Program-made: the position numbers and the translations under genes
Part shown: in pieces, positions 19,023-28,949 of the stretch
How positions within the stretch are numbered: the first letter of the stretch is position 1
Layout: each line of letters opens with the position of its first letter
Assembly: GCA_018242685.1 (NCBI GenBank)
Contig: JAFEBM010000003.1
Span: 17,295-81,294, forward strand
Direction of reading: 5' to 3'
Length of the DNA: 64,000 nt
Source of the DNA: Nitrospira sp.
GTDB lineage: Bacteria; Nitrospirota; Nitrospiria; Nitrospirales; Nitrospiraceae
The notes under the pieces: generated by a model
What the model was told of the DNA's origin: nothing
Database searches by the model: none
Seen by the model: only the letters and a program-made list of their open reading frames with translations

Positions 19023-21362
19023 ATGGGAAAAAACTTGATTATCGTTGAGTCGCCGACGAAGGCGAGGACGATTACGAAATATCTGGGGCGGGGCTATACC
19101 GTCATGGCATCGGTGGGGCATGTCAAGGATCTTCCGACCAGCAAATTGGGTGTGGATCTCGAGAACGATTTCGAACCACAGTACGTCACCATCAAAGGCA
19201 AGTCCAAGGTGTTGGCCGAGATCAAGAAGAAGGCCGAGGAAGCCGACAAGGTCTTTCTGGCGCCGGACCCCGATCGTGAGGGGGAGGCGATCGCCTGGCA
19301 CATCGAGCAAGAGCTGCTCGGAAAATCGAAGAAGAAAAAGAAAGATGGGAAGATCTTCCGGGTCCTCTTCAACGAAATCACGGAATCAGCCATCAAGCGC
19401 GCGCTTCAGTCGCCGGGCGAGATCGATATGAAACTGGTGAATGCCCAGCAGGCTCGCCGCGTGCTGGATCGTATCGTCGGGTATCAAGGCAGTCAGTTGC
19501 TCTGGAATAAGGTCCGGCGCGGGCTCAGCATGGGGCGGGTGCAGTCGGTGGCCATGCGGTTGATTTGCGAGCGTGAGGCGGAGCGGGACGCATTCCGAAC
19601 CGAAGAGTACTGGTCGATCACCGCGCTGCTGACGGGAACCAATCCTCCGGCATTCGAGGCGAAACTCCACAGTATTAATGGCGAAGAGGCCTCGATTGAA
19701 AACGACGAGCAGGCCGGCCGCATCGTCGGTGAAATTCAAGGGAAGACCTTTGTCGTACAATCGATCGAGCGCCGAGAAAAGAAGCGCAACCCCGTCGCCC
19801 CGTTCATTACGAGTCGGTTGCAACAGGACGCTTCACGAAAGCTGCACTTCTCGCCGAAGAAAACGATGACGCTGGCACAGCAGTTGTATGAAGGGATCGA
19901 GATCGGCGCCGAAGGAGCAACCGGTTTGATCACCTATATGAGAACCGACTCGCCGCGCATTTCCAACGAAGCGATGGCCGACGTGCGCGAGGTGATCCAG
20001 TCGCGATTTGGGGCGGACTATCTTCCTGCCGTGTCGAATGTCTACAAGACCTCGAAGGCGGCCCAGGAAGCGCACGAAGCGATCAGGCCGACCTCAGCGG
20101 GACGCGACCCTGAATCGATCCGTCAGTACTTAGATCACGATCAGTACAATCTCTACAAGTTGATCTGGAACCGGTTTATCGCGTCGCAGATGGTGCCGGC
20201 CATTTTGGACGTCACGCGCATCGACTCAGCACCGGTCGACACGAATGAGCGGTATCTCTTCCGCTCGACCGGCACGGTCGTGAAATTCCCGGGCCACACG
20301 ATTGTCTATATGGAAGGGGTTGACAAAGAATTACTCTCACAGAAGCCGAAGGCCGATCAGGAAACGGACGACGATGAACGTCAGCTGCCGGTCCTATCCG
20401 AAGGAGAGCGGCTGCGACTGGTCGAACAAGACGGACAGACGATACCTGGAATGGTATCAAAACAACATTTCACGCAGCCTCCGCCTCGGTATAACGAAGC
20501 GCTCTTGATTAAGGAGCTGGAGGAAAAAGGCATCGGACGACCGTCGACCTACGCCGCCATTATCTCCACGATCCAGGATCGCAAGTACGTGGAAAAAACC
20601 GAAGGCCGCTTGGTTCCGACGGAGACCGGGAAGACGGTGAACGATTTCCTGCTGAAGGGATTCCCCGAACTTATCAACGTCGACTTCACCTCACAGCTCG
20701 AAGAACAACTGGATGAGGTTGAGGAGGGGAACAAGCAGTGGGTCGCGGCGGTGCGGGATTTTTACATGCCGTTCACGCGGGAAATGGAGCGAGCCAAGAC
20801 GATTCCTGGTCCCAAAGATATTGTTGAACCGCCGACCGATATTCCGTGCGGGAAGTGCGGACGGATGATGGAGATCAAGTGGGGCAGGAATGGCAAATTT
20901 CTTGCCTGTCCGGCATACAAGGACGATCCGCCCTGCAAGAACACGCAAAACTTTGAAAAGCTGCCGGACGGGACCATCAAAATTGTACCCAAGCAGGAAC
21001 TGACCACCGATCAGGTTTGTGACAAATGCGGAAGTCCCATGGTGGTGAAGACCGGACGTTTCGGCAAGTTCATCGCCTGTTCAGGCTATCCGCAGTGTAA
21101 GACGACCAAGCCGCTGGCGCTCGGCGTCAAATGTCCGCAGCCCGATTGCGGTGGTGACCTCGTGCAGAAGCGGACGCGCAAAGGCCGCTCATTTTTTGCG
21201 TGCAGCAATTATCCCAAGTGTGAATTTGCCCTCTGGGATCGCCCCGTGCCCAAAGCTTGCCCGACGTGCCAGGCTCCGTTCTTGGTGGAAAAAGTCAGCA
21301 AACAAGACGGCCGAAGCGTCCAATGCCGCAACCAAGATTGCGGGTACCGCGAGGCCGGGTGA
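19023..21362 (+). CDS. topA: DNA topoisomerase I (type IA)
   Basis: TopA relaxes negative supercoils through a transient phosphotyrosine link. The N-terminal Toprim domain shows 'LIIVESPTKARTI' and 'LAPDPDREGEAIAWH'. The catalytic tyrosine is Tyr305 in 'GLITYMRTDSPRIS'. The 'RPSTYAAIISTIQDR' segment is typical of the active-site gate. The C terminus has zinc-ribbon repeats: CGKCGRMM...CPAYKDDPPC, CDKCGSPM...CSGYPQC, CPQPDCGG...CSNYPKC, and a final CPTC...C...C. These contribute to single-strand DNA binding. The length of 779 residues is normal. The ATG at 19023 lies in the usual context after the hairpin at 18820-18858. Confidence 0.97.
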   Translation: MGKNLIIVESPTKARTITKYLGRGYTVMASVGHVKDLPTSKLGVDLENDFEPQYVTIKGKSKVLAEIKKKAEEADKVFLAPDPDREGEAIAWHIEQELLGKSKKKKKDGKIFRVLFNEITESAIKRALQSPGEIDMKLVNAQQARRVLDRIVGYQGSQLLWNKVRRGLSMGRVQSVAMRLICEREAERDAFRTEEYWSITALLTGTNPPAFEAKLHSINGEEASIENDEQAGRIVGEIQGKTFVVQSIERREKKRNPVAPFITSRLQQDASRKLHFSPKKTMTLAQQLYEGIEIGAEGATGLITYMRTDSPRISNEAMADVREVIQSRFGADYLPAVSNVYKTSKAAQEAHEAIRPTSAGRDPESIRQYLDHDQYNLYKLIWNRFIASQMVPAILDVTRIDSAPVDTNERYLFRSTGTVVKFPGHTIVYMEGVDKELLSQKPKADQETDDDERQLPVLSEGERLRLVEQDGQTIPGMVSKQHFTQPPPRYNEALLIKELEEKGIGRPSTYAAIISTIQDRKYVEKTEGRLVPTETGKTVNDFLLKGFPELINVDFTSQLEEQLDEVEEGNKQWVAAVRDFYMPFTREMERAKTIPGPKDIVEPPTDIPCGKCGRMMEIKWGRNGKFLACPAYKDDPPCKNTQNFEKLPDGTIKIVPKQELTTDQVCDKCGSPMVVKTGRFGKFIACSGYPQCKTTKPLALGVKCPQPDCGGDLVQKRTRKGRSFFACSNYPKCEFALWDRPVPKACPTCQAPFLVEKVSKQDGRSVQCRNQDCGYREAG

Positions 21363-21491
21363 CCATTCATGGTTGTTCCCGTTCAGTTCCGTAAAGTCCG
21401 CCGATTGTCCCTGCCATCCCTTGTATAAATCCCGACTGGTTTGGCGGTATCATACCCTCATCTACTGTTGCAACGCCTAATGTGACTGTCT

Positions 21492-21570
21492 AGCTGGACA
21501 AAATTCCTTTTTGAACCGAATATTTGTCCGAACCCATCTAGGGATATTCCGAGCCTTTCTTTCTCATCGC
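21492..21570 (+). promoter_or_regulatory. Conserved upstream element, copy A
   Basis: About 78 bases here align along their length with a second copy at 26776-26851. The best-matched parts are a TGGACAAAA block, a stretch of T/A-rich bases, and a GGGATATTCC block at 21541-21550. The second copy has the perfect palindrome GGGATATCCC in the equivalent place. Copy A lies just before the first MFS gene and copy B before the multicopper oxidase gene. A shared regulator site or a dispersed repeat would both fit. Confidence 0.45.
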
Positions 21571-21605
21571 AACATCTTAATGTGTTAAATAAAGGTATGC
21601 GATGA

Positions 21606-22898
21606 ATGAACACTTTATCCAGGAGCAAAGACGTGGAAGACAGCAGTGAACGTGATAGTCGGGGCTGGTATTTGATCCGTACCAGGGATTTTGGGTTGCT
21701 CTGGTGGGGACAGATGATCTCTCAAATCGGAGAAGGTCTCAATAAAGTCGCTCTACTCTGGTTCGTGTATACCCTCACCGGTTCGGCCCTCAAAATGACG
21801 GTCGTCGGATTGCTCCAAACCGTTCCCCCTTTGCTGTTCGGTCCCATGATCGGGGTGTTTCTTGATCGCCTGCCGAAGAAGAGCGTGATGGTGTGGGTGG
21901 ACTTGATCCGTACCGTCATGATCTTTCTCATCCCGGCTTTATTTGCTCTCGATCTCCTCTCCCTTGAAGGCCTCTATGTCCTGATCTTCTTGACATCGAT
22001 CGTCTCGACCATCTTTGGACCGGCTTTGGTGTCGGCTGTCCCGCGCTTGGTCCGTCCGACTGAATTGGTGACGGCGAATGCCTTGATCCAAGGCACGAAT
22101 AACATTGGGTTATTGCTCGGTCCGGCAATCGGCGGCGTACTCATCGCGATGATGGGCGCCGAGAATGTCCTGTATGTGAATTCGGCCACCTTCCTCGTAT
22201 CGGCCTTGTGTCTCATTCCCATGCGGTTTCATGAAACGCTCAAGATCGGTAAAGAGGCCGGAAACATGTCCGCCTCTATGCTTGATGATTTGAAGGTAGG
22301 ATTTCGATTTGTCTTCGGCACACACTCGACGGTTTTTCTTCTCGTCGTTATCTCGGCCTTGTACAATTTGGGTGCGAGCGCCTTTGTGTTCATTCTGCCG
22401 GTGTATGCGAAAGAGTTTCTCCAAGTCGGTCCGGTTCAATTGGGCTGGCTCTGGTCCGGCCTCGGGGTCGGCATGCTGGCGGTATCTACCTGGCTTGCCT
22501 GGAGGCACCAGGGAGATCTGCATAGCCGCTTGCGCCTCATCGTCCGCGGGATGATGGTGGGTGGACTGGCGGTCTGCAGTCTCAGCCTGCTCGAAACACC
22601 GCTGGTCGCTGCTGCAGTGATCGTTGTTGTCGGTGGTAGCACGGCGGTCATGAATCCCGTCGTCTGGGCGTTGCTGCAGGAGGCCACTCCGGAACACCTC
22701 ATGGGACGCGTGCTCACAACGTTCAGCACGGGGTCAATGGCCGCCGCCATGGCCGGCATGACCGGTTTTGGGTGGATTGCAGACGCCATCGGCCCGGCGC
22801 AAAGCTTTATCGGACTTGGTCTGGTTCTGTTACTGACGGCAGCCGTCGCGATCCGGTTTATGCGTCAAGCGGTCATGGTTCAACGGGTTTCGGCCTAG
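21606..22898 (+). CDS. MFS transporter (paralogue 1)
   Basis: This 430-residue protein has about twelve hydrophobic helices and an MFS loop 'GVFLDRLPKKSVMVWVDLIRT' after helix 2. It begins with 'TRDFGLLWWGQMISQIGEGLNKVALLWFVYTLTGSALKMTVVGL', the N terminus of the enterobactin-exporter (EntS)/DHA3-like MFS branch. It is probably an exporter, but the substrate cannot be read from sequence. The ATG at 21606 is the earliest start and gives a polar N-terminal tail of about 20 residues. A second, clearly paralogous transporter follows about 185 bases downstream on the same strand. Confidence 0.85.
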   Translation: MNTLSRSKDVEDSSERDSRGWYLIRTRDFGLLWWGQMISQIGEGLNKVALLWFVYTLTGSALKMTVVGLLQTVPPLLFGPMIGVFLDRLPKKSVMVWVDLIRTVMIFLIPALFALDLLSLEGLYVLIFLTSIVSTIFGPALVSAVPRLVRPTELVTANALIQGTNNIGLLLGPAIGGVLIAMMGAENVLYVNSATFLVSALCLIPMRFHETLKIGKEAGNMSASMLDDLKVGFRFVFGTHSTVFLLVVISALYNLGASAFVFILPVYAKEFLQVGPVQLGWLWSGLGVGMLAVSTWLAWRHQGDLHSRLRLIVRGMMVGGLAVCSLSLLETPLVAAAVIVVVGGSTAVMNPVVWALLQEATPEHLMGRVLTTFSTGSMAAAMAGMTGFGWIADAIGPAQSFIGLGLVLLLTAAVAIRFMRQAVMVQRVSA

Positions 22899-23082
22899 AC
22901 TTCGCGTCAGATTGCCAGCTGTCCCATCATTCTGCCTGTCGTTACGCTTTTCTTGTCGGCCCCATTCCGATATCCTGGTAAGCTGAGGTCACGTATGCGG
23001 GAAACAATCGGCATACGCATCCTGGCAGGGTGGTTCCTCACGATGGATCAGCGCGATGAATCAAGAGGAGGAGAGGTCTCGC

Positions 23083-24339
23083 ATGGCGGAACGCCCAATC
23101 CTCCGTCGAAAACAATGGCTCCTCACGCGCGATTTTCGCCTGGTGTGGTGGAGCCAGGTGCTGTCGCAGGTGGCCGACGGTGTCAGCAAGCTGGCTCTCT
23201 TGTGGTTTGTCTATTCCATCACCGGTTCGGCGCTGAAGACCACGGTCATCGGCCTTCTGCAAACATTGCCCCCGATTGTCCTTGGACCCGTGATCGGCGT
23301 GGTGGTCGATCGATTGCCGAAGAAGGCTATCCTGATCTGCAGCGACCTGACCAGGGCCCTATTGATCGGCTTGATCCCCTGCTGGGTCTCCGTAGAGTCG
23401 TTTACCGTCCAATCGCTCTACGTGCTGACATTTCTCTACGGGATTGCAACCGCCATGTTCGTCCCGACGTTGTCATCGTCGGTGCCGCTCATGGTGAAGA
23501 AGGAACAGTTGACCGCCGCCAATGCTCTCCTCCAAGGCACCACGAGCCTCGGCATCATCATCGGCCCGGTCATCAGCGGGCTGGGGATTGCCTTTTCCGG
23601 CTCTCAGGACGTGCTCTGTATTAATGCGGTGACCTACCTGGCGTCCGCAGCCCTTTTGTTTCCCCTCCGTCTATCAGCCGGGATGATGACGTCTCCGCCG
23701 GAAAGCCGCCGGACAACGGCGATTGAGGATCTGTTCGACGGGATTCGCTATACGTTGATCGCTCGGCGCACAATTCTGATGTTGATCATGTTGGCCTCGG
23801 TCTATACGTTCGGCAGCGGAGCCTTTACCACCCTGTTTCCCGTGTTCGGAAAGAGACTCCTCTCACTCGGTCCGGTAGAGGTGGGATACCTCTGGTCTTG
23901 GCTCGGCGTGGGCCTGCTCCTTGTATCGCTCTGCCTTGTGCGGCTCACCGAATGGAATCTTCGGCGTCGGGTATCGATCATCACGTGGTCGAGCGCCGTC
24001 GGCGGGGTGGCGTTGTGCGGGTTGGTCTGGGCTTCAAACATCACGGTGGCGACCCTGCTCGTGATGTTGATCGGGATGGGGTTGGGGACCTGGACACCGA
24101 TCGCCTGGGGGATCATACAGGAAATCTCGCCCACCCACATGGTGGGGCGGGTCATGGCGCTCTACACGGCTATTGCCACGGCGACTTCAATGGCCGGCAT
24201 GACCTTCTTCGGGTGGCTCATCGAAGTATCCAGCGAGTCCGTGAGTCTGATCGGCATCGGTACAGTCCTGATCGCTCTTTCAATATCCAGCGTGTGGTTC
24301 CGGCGACGCGTCGTGGGAGAGCGCGTTTCGATCGAATAG
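23083..24339 (+). CDS. MFS transporter (paralogue 2)
   Basis: The protein matches its upstream neighbour closely at the N terminus ('LTRDFRLVWWSQVLSQVADGVSKLALLWFVYSITGSALKTTVIGL') and in the loop 'GVVVDRLPKKAILICSDLTRA'. The two probably arose by tandem duplication. About twelve membrane helices are visible. The ATG at 23083 has a strong GAGGAGGAG site about ten bases upstream, and I prefer it to the ATG at 23056 that lies within that site region. Like paralogue 1 it belongs to the DHA3-like exporters and its substrate is unknown. The pair may form a heteromeric or sequential system, but nothing shows that. Confidence 0.84.
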   Translation: MAERPILRRKQWLLTRDFRLVWWSQVLSQVADGVSKLALLWFVYSITGSALKTTVIGLLQTLPPIVLGPVIGVVVDRLPKKAILICSDLTRALLIGLIPCWVSVESFTVQSLYVLTFLYGIATAMFVPTLSSSVPLMVKKEQLTAANALLQGTTSLGIIIGPVISGLGIAFSGSQDVLCINAVTYLASAALLFPLRLSAGMMTSPPESRRTTAIEDLFDGIRYTLIARRTILMLIMLASVYTFGSGAFTTLFPVFGKRLLSLGPVEVGYLWSWLGVGLLLVSLCLVRLTEWNLRRRVSIITWSSAVGGVALCGLVWASNITVATLLVMLIGMGLGTWTPIAWGIIQEISPTHMVGRVMALYTAIATATSMAGMTFFGWLIEVSSESVSLIGIGTVLIALSISSVWFRRRVVGERVSIE

Positions 24340-24474
24340 AGAATCCTTCCTCCAACCCATTCTTCCAACCCGAATTCCACTCTCCGTCCAGCTTCGCGTG
24401 AATCCTGTCTCCAATAATGTCACCCTTTTCCCCGTTAACATATGTATACTGCGCACCATGCCTATGCCTGTCTT

Positions 24475-25080
24475 ATGAAGCATCTGAGTCGGGTGTGGAC
24501 AGTGCTGCTGTTTTTGGCAGGACTGGTCTGGGCGTCTCCAGTTGTGGCGGATGAGCCAGCCTCTACTTTGATTGGGAAACAAACTGTCGGCGTAGTGGTC
24601 GGCGGAATGCTGCCGGTTCGACTGGCGGATGGGCAGTCGTCCAAGTTAAACGGTGTGGCCGTCCATCCCTCGTGGCAGATCGTATTGACTGATCCGATAG
24701 GTGACGGGTGGTGGAGTGGCTCAGTCGCCTTTGGGGTTGAAGCGGCGCTCTTAGGGATTACGGAACCGACCAGTGCGTATGGCGTGGGAGTCACACCGAA
24801 GGCAGTCTATACGCTTGCTTCGTTCGGTCGGCTGAAGCCCTATGTCGAAGGCGGCGGCGGTCCGATCTGGACGAATTTCGATGGCCGCATTCCCGAGCAG
24901 GGGTCGAATTTCAATTTTTTGGTCTGGGGCGGCGCGGGCGCGACCTATGATCTGACGGCGCGATGGGCGCTGAACGCTGGAGTCCGTTTCAGCCACATCT
25001 CCAACGCCGACACCGATAGCCCGAACCGAGGGCTGAATTACCTGCTGCCGTTTGTAGGGGTCTCCTCGAAGCTCTTCTAG
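24475..25080 (+). CDS. PagL-like lipid A 3-O-deacylase (acyloxyacyl hydrolase)
   Basis: A signal peptide is visible (MKHLSRVWTVLLFLAGLVWA...VVA). It is followed by a beta-rich domain of alternating hydrophobic strands that ends in Phe, as outer-membrane barrels do. The C-terminal motif FSHISNADTDSPNRGLN matches the PagL signature, with the catalytic His-x-Ser in 'H-I-S-N-A' and the conserved Asn-rGxN. PagL removes the 3-O acyl chain from lipid A in the outer membrane. A longer frame starts at 24442, but the ATG at 24475 fits the signal peptide better. The 3' end of this gene recurs as a degraded copy at about 32171-32273. Confidence 0.8.
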   Translation: MKHLSRVWTVLLFLAGLVWASPVVADEPASTLIGKQTVGVVVGGMLPVRLADGQSSKLNGVAVHPSWQIVLTDPIGDGWWSGSVAFGVEAALLGITEPTSAYGVGVTPKAVYTLASFGRLKPYVEGGGGPIWTNFDGRIPEQGSNFNFLVWGGAGATYDLTARWALNAGVRFSHISNADTDSPNRGLNYLLPFVGVSSKLF

Positions 25081-25332
25081 CAGGCTGCGGAAGAACTGGC
25101 TTGATACCAACAATACCCGCCCATCCCTAGCCACGCCGAAGCCTGCCGGATGGACAGTTCGAATCGCTGGAAAGACTTGCCTCCGAATCCACAAATCTTT
25201 GAGCTGACGTAGCGATAGGACATCGTCTTGTTGGATCGAGATCAATCGGATTCGAAACCGGTAGACAGGAAGCGGACGGGTGCGCCATGCGAAAAACGTT
25301 ATGGGAGACAAGTCTGATAGGATGCGCCGGCG

Positions 25333-26577
25333 ATGAGCCATCCCCCGGCCACGACTGCACCGCGCCAAGCCGCGGGTATCTTCATTCTCATCACCGTCCT
25401 CCTTGACATGTTGTCGTTCGGCATCATCATTCCGGTGCTGCCGAAACTCGTCGAGGAATTTTTCTTTGGTAATACGGCGCAGGCGGCCGTGCTTTATGGG
25501 TTGATGGGAACGGCCTGAGCGTTCATGCAGTTTTTCTGTTCGCCGATCCAGGGTGCGCTGTCGGATCGGTTCGGTCGGCGTCCGGTCGTGCTGTTGTCCA
25601 ATCTGGGCTTGGGCCTCGACTACATCGTGATGGCGCTCGCGCCGAACGTGGCCTGGCTTGTGGCAGGCCGCGTCATCTCCGGGATGGCCTCATCCAGCTT
25701 CAGCACTGCCGGAGCCTACATCGCCGACGTGACGCCGCCGGAGCAGCGGGCGGCGGCCTTCGGTAAGATCGGCATGGTCTTCGGGCTCGGCTTCATCTTC
25801 GGTCCCGCCTTGGGTGGCTGGCTCGGCGCCATCGATCCTCGGCTGCCGTTCTGGGGCGCGGCGGCACTCAGTCTCATGAACGCCTGTTACGGATTTTTCG
25901 TGCTCCCCGAATCTCTGCCGCCTGACAAACGGATGCCTTTCACCTGGGCTCGAGCCAACCCAACCGGTTCGCTCAGGCTGTTGCGCTCACACCGTGAACT
26001 CTTCGGCCTCGCGACGGTCTCGTTCCTCGGCTATCTAGCCCATGCCGTGCTTCCAGGCGTGTCAGTCCTGTACATGGGCTATCGCTATGGCTGGGGAACG
26101 GCCAGTGTGGGACTGATGCTGGCGAGCGTGGGCGTGGCCGCGACGATCGTGCAGGGTGGGCTCATCCGTCCCATCACCAGCCAGTTCGGCGAACGTAGAA
26201 CGGTCCTAATCGGGTTACTTTGCGGGGCGGTCGGTTTTTCCGTCTATGGCTCCGCCTGGGAGGGCTGGATCTTCTGCCTCGGCATTCCCGTGATGGCCTT
26301 CTGGGGACTTGCCGGTCCGGCAACGCAATCGCTCATGACGCGCCGGGTCAGCAGTGCGGAACAGGGCCAGCTTCAGGGCGCCATCGCCGGCATCAATGGA
26401 ATGACCGGCATGATCGGACCGACCCTTTTCACACAGACCTTCGCCTATTTCATCCGACCTAATTCAGCCTCCAGCACATCCCTCGAACTGCCGGGCGCAC
26501 CGTTTATCCTCGCCTCGCTCATGCTCCTCGGCGCCGCCATGATTGCATGGCGAACGACGAAAGCCGGCGGACCATAA
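25333..26577 (+). pseudogene. Tet(A)-type MFS transporter with one in-frame stop codon
   Basis: The frame is continuous in homology from 25333 to 26577 but has a TGA at 25516-25518 (codon 62). The context GTA-stop-AFMQFF corresponds to the Trp normally found in TetA-like proteins just before 'QFFxSPI.GALSDRFGRRPV', so a single TGG to TGA change explains it. Downstream the protein keeps the MFS loop, the 'NVAWLVAGRVISGMASSSFSTAGAYIADVTPPEQRAAAFGKIG' motif C region and all remaining helices. Reinitiation at the ATG 25525 would give a 350-residue protein lacking helices 1-2. Sequencing error or a recent mutation are both possible. Degraded pieces recur at 31799-31943 and 37027-37139. Confidence 0.8.
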
Positions 26578-26775
26578 GCAAGCTGTGTCCGTTGCCCCGT
26601 CATGAGGTATAACTGATGTGCGCAACAGTCATAGCGCATGACGATTCCGTGCCGGTCCTTGATACAGCTGAACTGGTAGTGGGTCAGGTAGAACACTTCA
26701 CTCATGGCGACACCGCCGCCTTTGAATGAACTACACTTCAAGCGTCCTGTGAATCCGGAAATTAATGGGTCCTGA

Positions 26776-26851
26776 GCCTGGACAAAAATCATTTTTGATC
26801 TGGAAATTTGGTTGAGCCAGACTAGGGATATCCCGAGTATTCCTTTCTCCT
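26776..26851 (+). promoter_or_regulatory. Conserved upstream element, copy B
   Basis: This copy aligns with 21492-21570. It contains TGGACAAAA, then the perfect 10-bp palindrome GGGATATCCC at 26825-26834 within CTAGGGATATCCCGAG. It lies about 240 bases upstream of the multicopper oxidase start. A palindrome of this length could be a dimeric regulator site. The remainder of the 26578-27094 gap also holds, at about 26910-26945, a block that recurs after the mosaic pseudogene at 32274. Confidence 0.5.
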
Positions 26852-27094
26852 CCAAACGCTTTATAGACTGCCGTCTATACTCAATAGTCAAAAATATAAG
26901 CAATACTCAGTAACATATCTGAAAACAACGTGCACGACGTACGAGCGGACCCCTAGTGATGTGTCCAAGACCTCGTGGGCCATTGGCAGGGCTGCGTTTC
27001 AAGCGACCGGCGGATGAAAAATAGATCCATGGAGAAGACTGGTGTGGTTCGAGAGAATTTCCCCATTAACCAAAAGGCAAGTGAGGAGACCGCT

Positions 27095-28888
27095 ATGAGC
27101 ACACGCACACCCATAATAATAGTACTCTGGCTCCTTGCCATATCTACCGGCTGTGCCACTCCGGTACTCCTTGCCCAAACTCCTGGACCGTCTCGTCCAT
27201 GTGCTTTTCAAGAGATCGATCCGGCCAAGTGGGGGAACCAGCCATTCCGCAATCCGCCGGTAGAACAAGCCACCCACGGCCGCCTGCAAGCGACGTTGAC
27301 TGTGCAATACACCGATCCGCATACCACGTCGCTCGGTGGTTGTCCTGTGACACTGCGCACCTACAATGGGGAACTCGTCGGGCCGACACTGCGCGTGAAG
27401 CGGGGAGAGACCCTGAACATCCTGCTCAATAACGTCTTGCCACACGAGTCTCCGAACCAGATCGCGGATCAGATCAAGCAAGAGGCGGATAGCGCCTTTA
27501 TTGAAACTCGGCCGCATTCGTTCAACACCACCAATCTCCACACACACGGTCTGCATGTCTCACCGGTCGGTAATAGCGACAACGTGCTCCTCGCCATTCC
27601 ACCACAGACGCAGCTCCTCTTTGAGATCAAGGTGCCGGCAAACCATCCTGCCGGCACGTACTGGTACCACGCCCATGCTCACGGCTCGACCGCTATCCAA
27701 GTGGGGAGCGGTATGGCCGGTGCTCTGATCATCGAGGACGATGAGGCCATGCTGCCATCCGCCCTGCGTGAAGCGACTCGCCGAGAAAAGATTCTGGTCC
27801 TGCAGACCATCTTGTACGACGCCCAGGGGCGAGCCGAAGATATCAGCGCCTTCTTCCCAGATCCGCCCTCACCCAAGGATGCCTGCACGAAAGGGCTGCC
27901 AACCTGTACCTGGCAGACATCCAAGCGACGCACCACGATTAACGGGCAGATCGTGCCGATCATCGCCATGCGTCCCGGTGAGGTGCAGCGCTGGCGCATG
28001 ATCGATGCCGCCTTTCGCGAGTCGATCTGTGTCCGTCTGCGCAAACAGGGAAACAACAAGGAAGGCATCCCGCTGCATGAGATCGCGCTTGATGGTATCT
28101 ACCTCGGCAAGATCGATACTTGGTCTTCCAGTCAACTGCTCGACCTCGAACCAGGTTACCGCAGTGACGTCCTTGTCCAGGCTCCTAATACACCTGGACG
28201 CTACGAATTAATCGATGCAGAAAGCGGCGCCGGTTGTCCAGCCCAGGCCGCGTCCGGCAGCGCCGTGAGTAGCCTCGGCGTCGGCCTGCGGGGTGTTCCC
28301 GAGCCGGAACGTTTGCTCGCCTATGTCGACATTGCGGGTGAGCCGCTGCCCATGGCCCTACCCACAAACGCTGAGATGGCAGCGCTCACCTATCGCCCGG
28401 GCGTGAACTTGCAGACGCAGGCAGACGGCGTGCAGGAGGCGATCTTCAAGCTGGGCAGCGCCGTGCATACCGAGAAAGACGCACGGAACTACTTCCAGAT
28501 CAACTACCATGCTTTCAATCCCACCCGCATCCGTCCTGTCGGCCTGGGCCACACTGATATGTGGTTCCTCACCACGGTGGGCGATCCCCCCGGTGTGCTG
28601 CCGCTGCAGGAAGCCATTCCACCCTTGCCGCACGTCTTCCACATCCACGTCAACCCGTTCCAGACCATCCGCCAGGATCCGCAAGGCAAGAATGAGCTGG
28701 TGTGGAAGGACACGTTACTCGTCTTGCCCGCCGCCAAAGTGCAAATCTATACACAATACCTCGACTACATCGGACAATTCGTGATGCATTGCCACATCCT
28801 CGACCATGAAGATCTCGGCATGATGGAGATCGTCGACGTAGTAGGTGAACAGCCAACGACCATGCTGCCGATGCACGAGGGGCAGTAG
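27095..28888 (+). CDS. Multicopper oxidase (laccase-like)
   Basis: The protein is exported: the N terminus MSTRTPIIIVLWLLAISTGCATPVLLAQ is a signal peptide, possibly a lipoprotein signal with Cys at position 15-16. The four copper-binding His clusters are present: HTHG ('TNLHTHGLHVSP'), WYHAHAHG, HIHVNPFQ and HCHILDHEDLGMM (the last includes the type-1 Cys-His pattern). Three cupredoxin domains fit the 597-residue length. Multicopper oxidases oxidise phenols, aromatic amines or metal ions and reduce O2 to water. The ATG at 27095 has GTGAGGAG upstream; the frame is open further 5'. The decarboxylase-like and tyrosinase genes follow on the same strand, suggesting one pathway for aromatic compounds. 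Confidence 0.9.
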   Translation: MSTRTPIIIVLWLLAISTGCATPVLLAQTPGPSRPCAFQEIDPAKWGNQPFRNPPVEQATHGRLQATLTVQYTDPHTTSLGGCPVTLRTYNGELVGPTLRVKRGETLNILLNNVLPHESPNQIADQIKQEADSAFIETRPHSFNTTNLHTHGLHVSPVGNSDNVLLAIPPQTQLLFEIKVPANHPAGTYWYHAHAHGSTAIQVGSGMAGALIIEDDEAMLPSALREATRREKILVLQTILYDAQGRAEDISAFFPDPPSPKDACTKGLPTCTWQTSKRRTTINGQIVPIIAMRPGEVQRWRMIDAAFRESICVRLRKQGNNKEGIPLHEIALDGIYLGKIDTWSSSQLLDLEPGYRSDVLVQAPNTPGRYELIDAESGAGCPAQAASGSAVSSLGVGLRGVPEPERLLAYVDIAGEPLPMALPTNAEMAALTYRPGVNLQTQADGVQEAIFKLGSAVHTEKDARNYFQINYHAFNPTRIRPVGLGHTDMWFLTTVGDPPGVLPLQEAIPPLPHVFHIHVNPFQTIRQDPQGKNELVWKDTLLVLPAAKVQIYTQYLDYIGQFVMHCHILDHEDLGMMEIVDVVGEQPTTMLPMHEGQ

Positions 28889-28949
28889 CCTCCAAGTCAA
28901 CCTGACCAGGACACCGTAGGAGGAGCCACCATAAAAAAGGAGGAACTCC

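Noticed and set aside
23056..23082. Upstream start of MFS paralogue 2
   Set aside because: The strong GAGGAGGAG site lies inside this stretch and supports the ATG at 23083.
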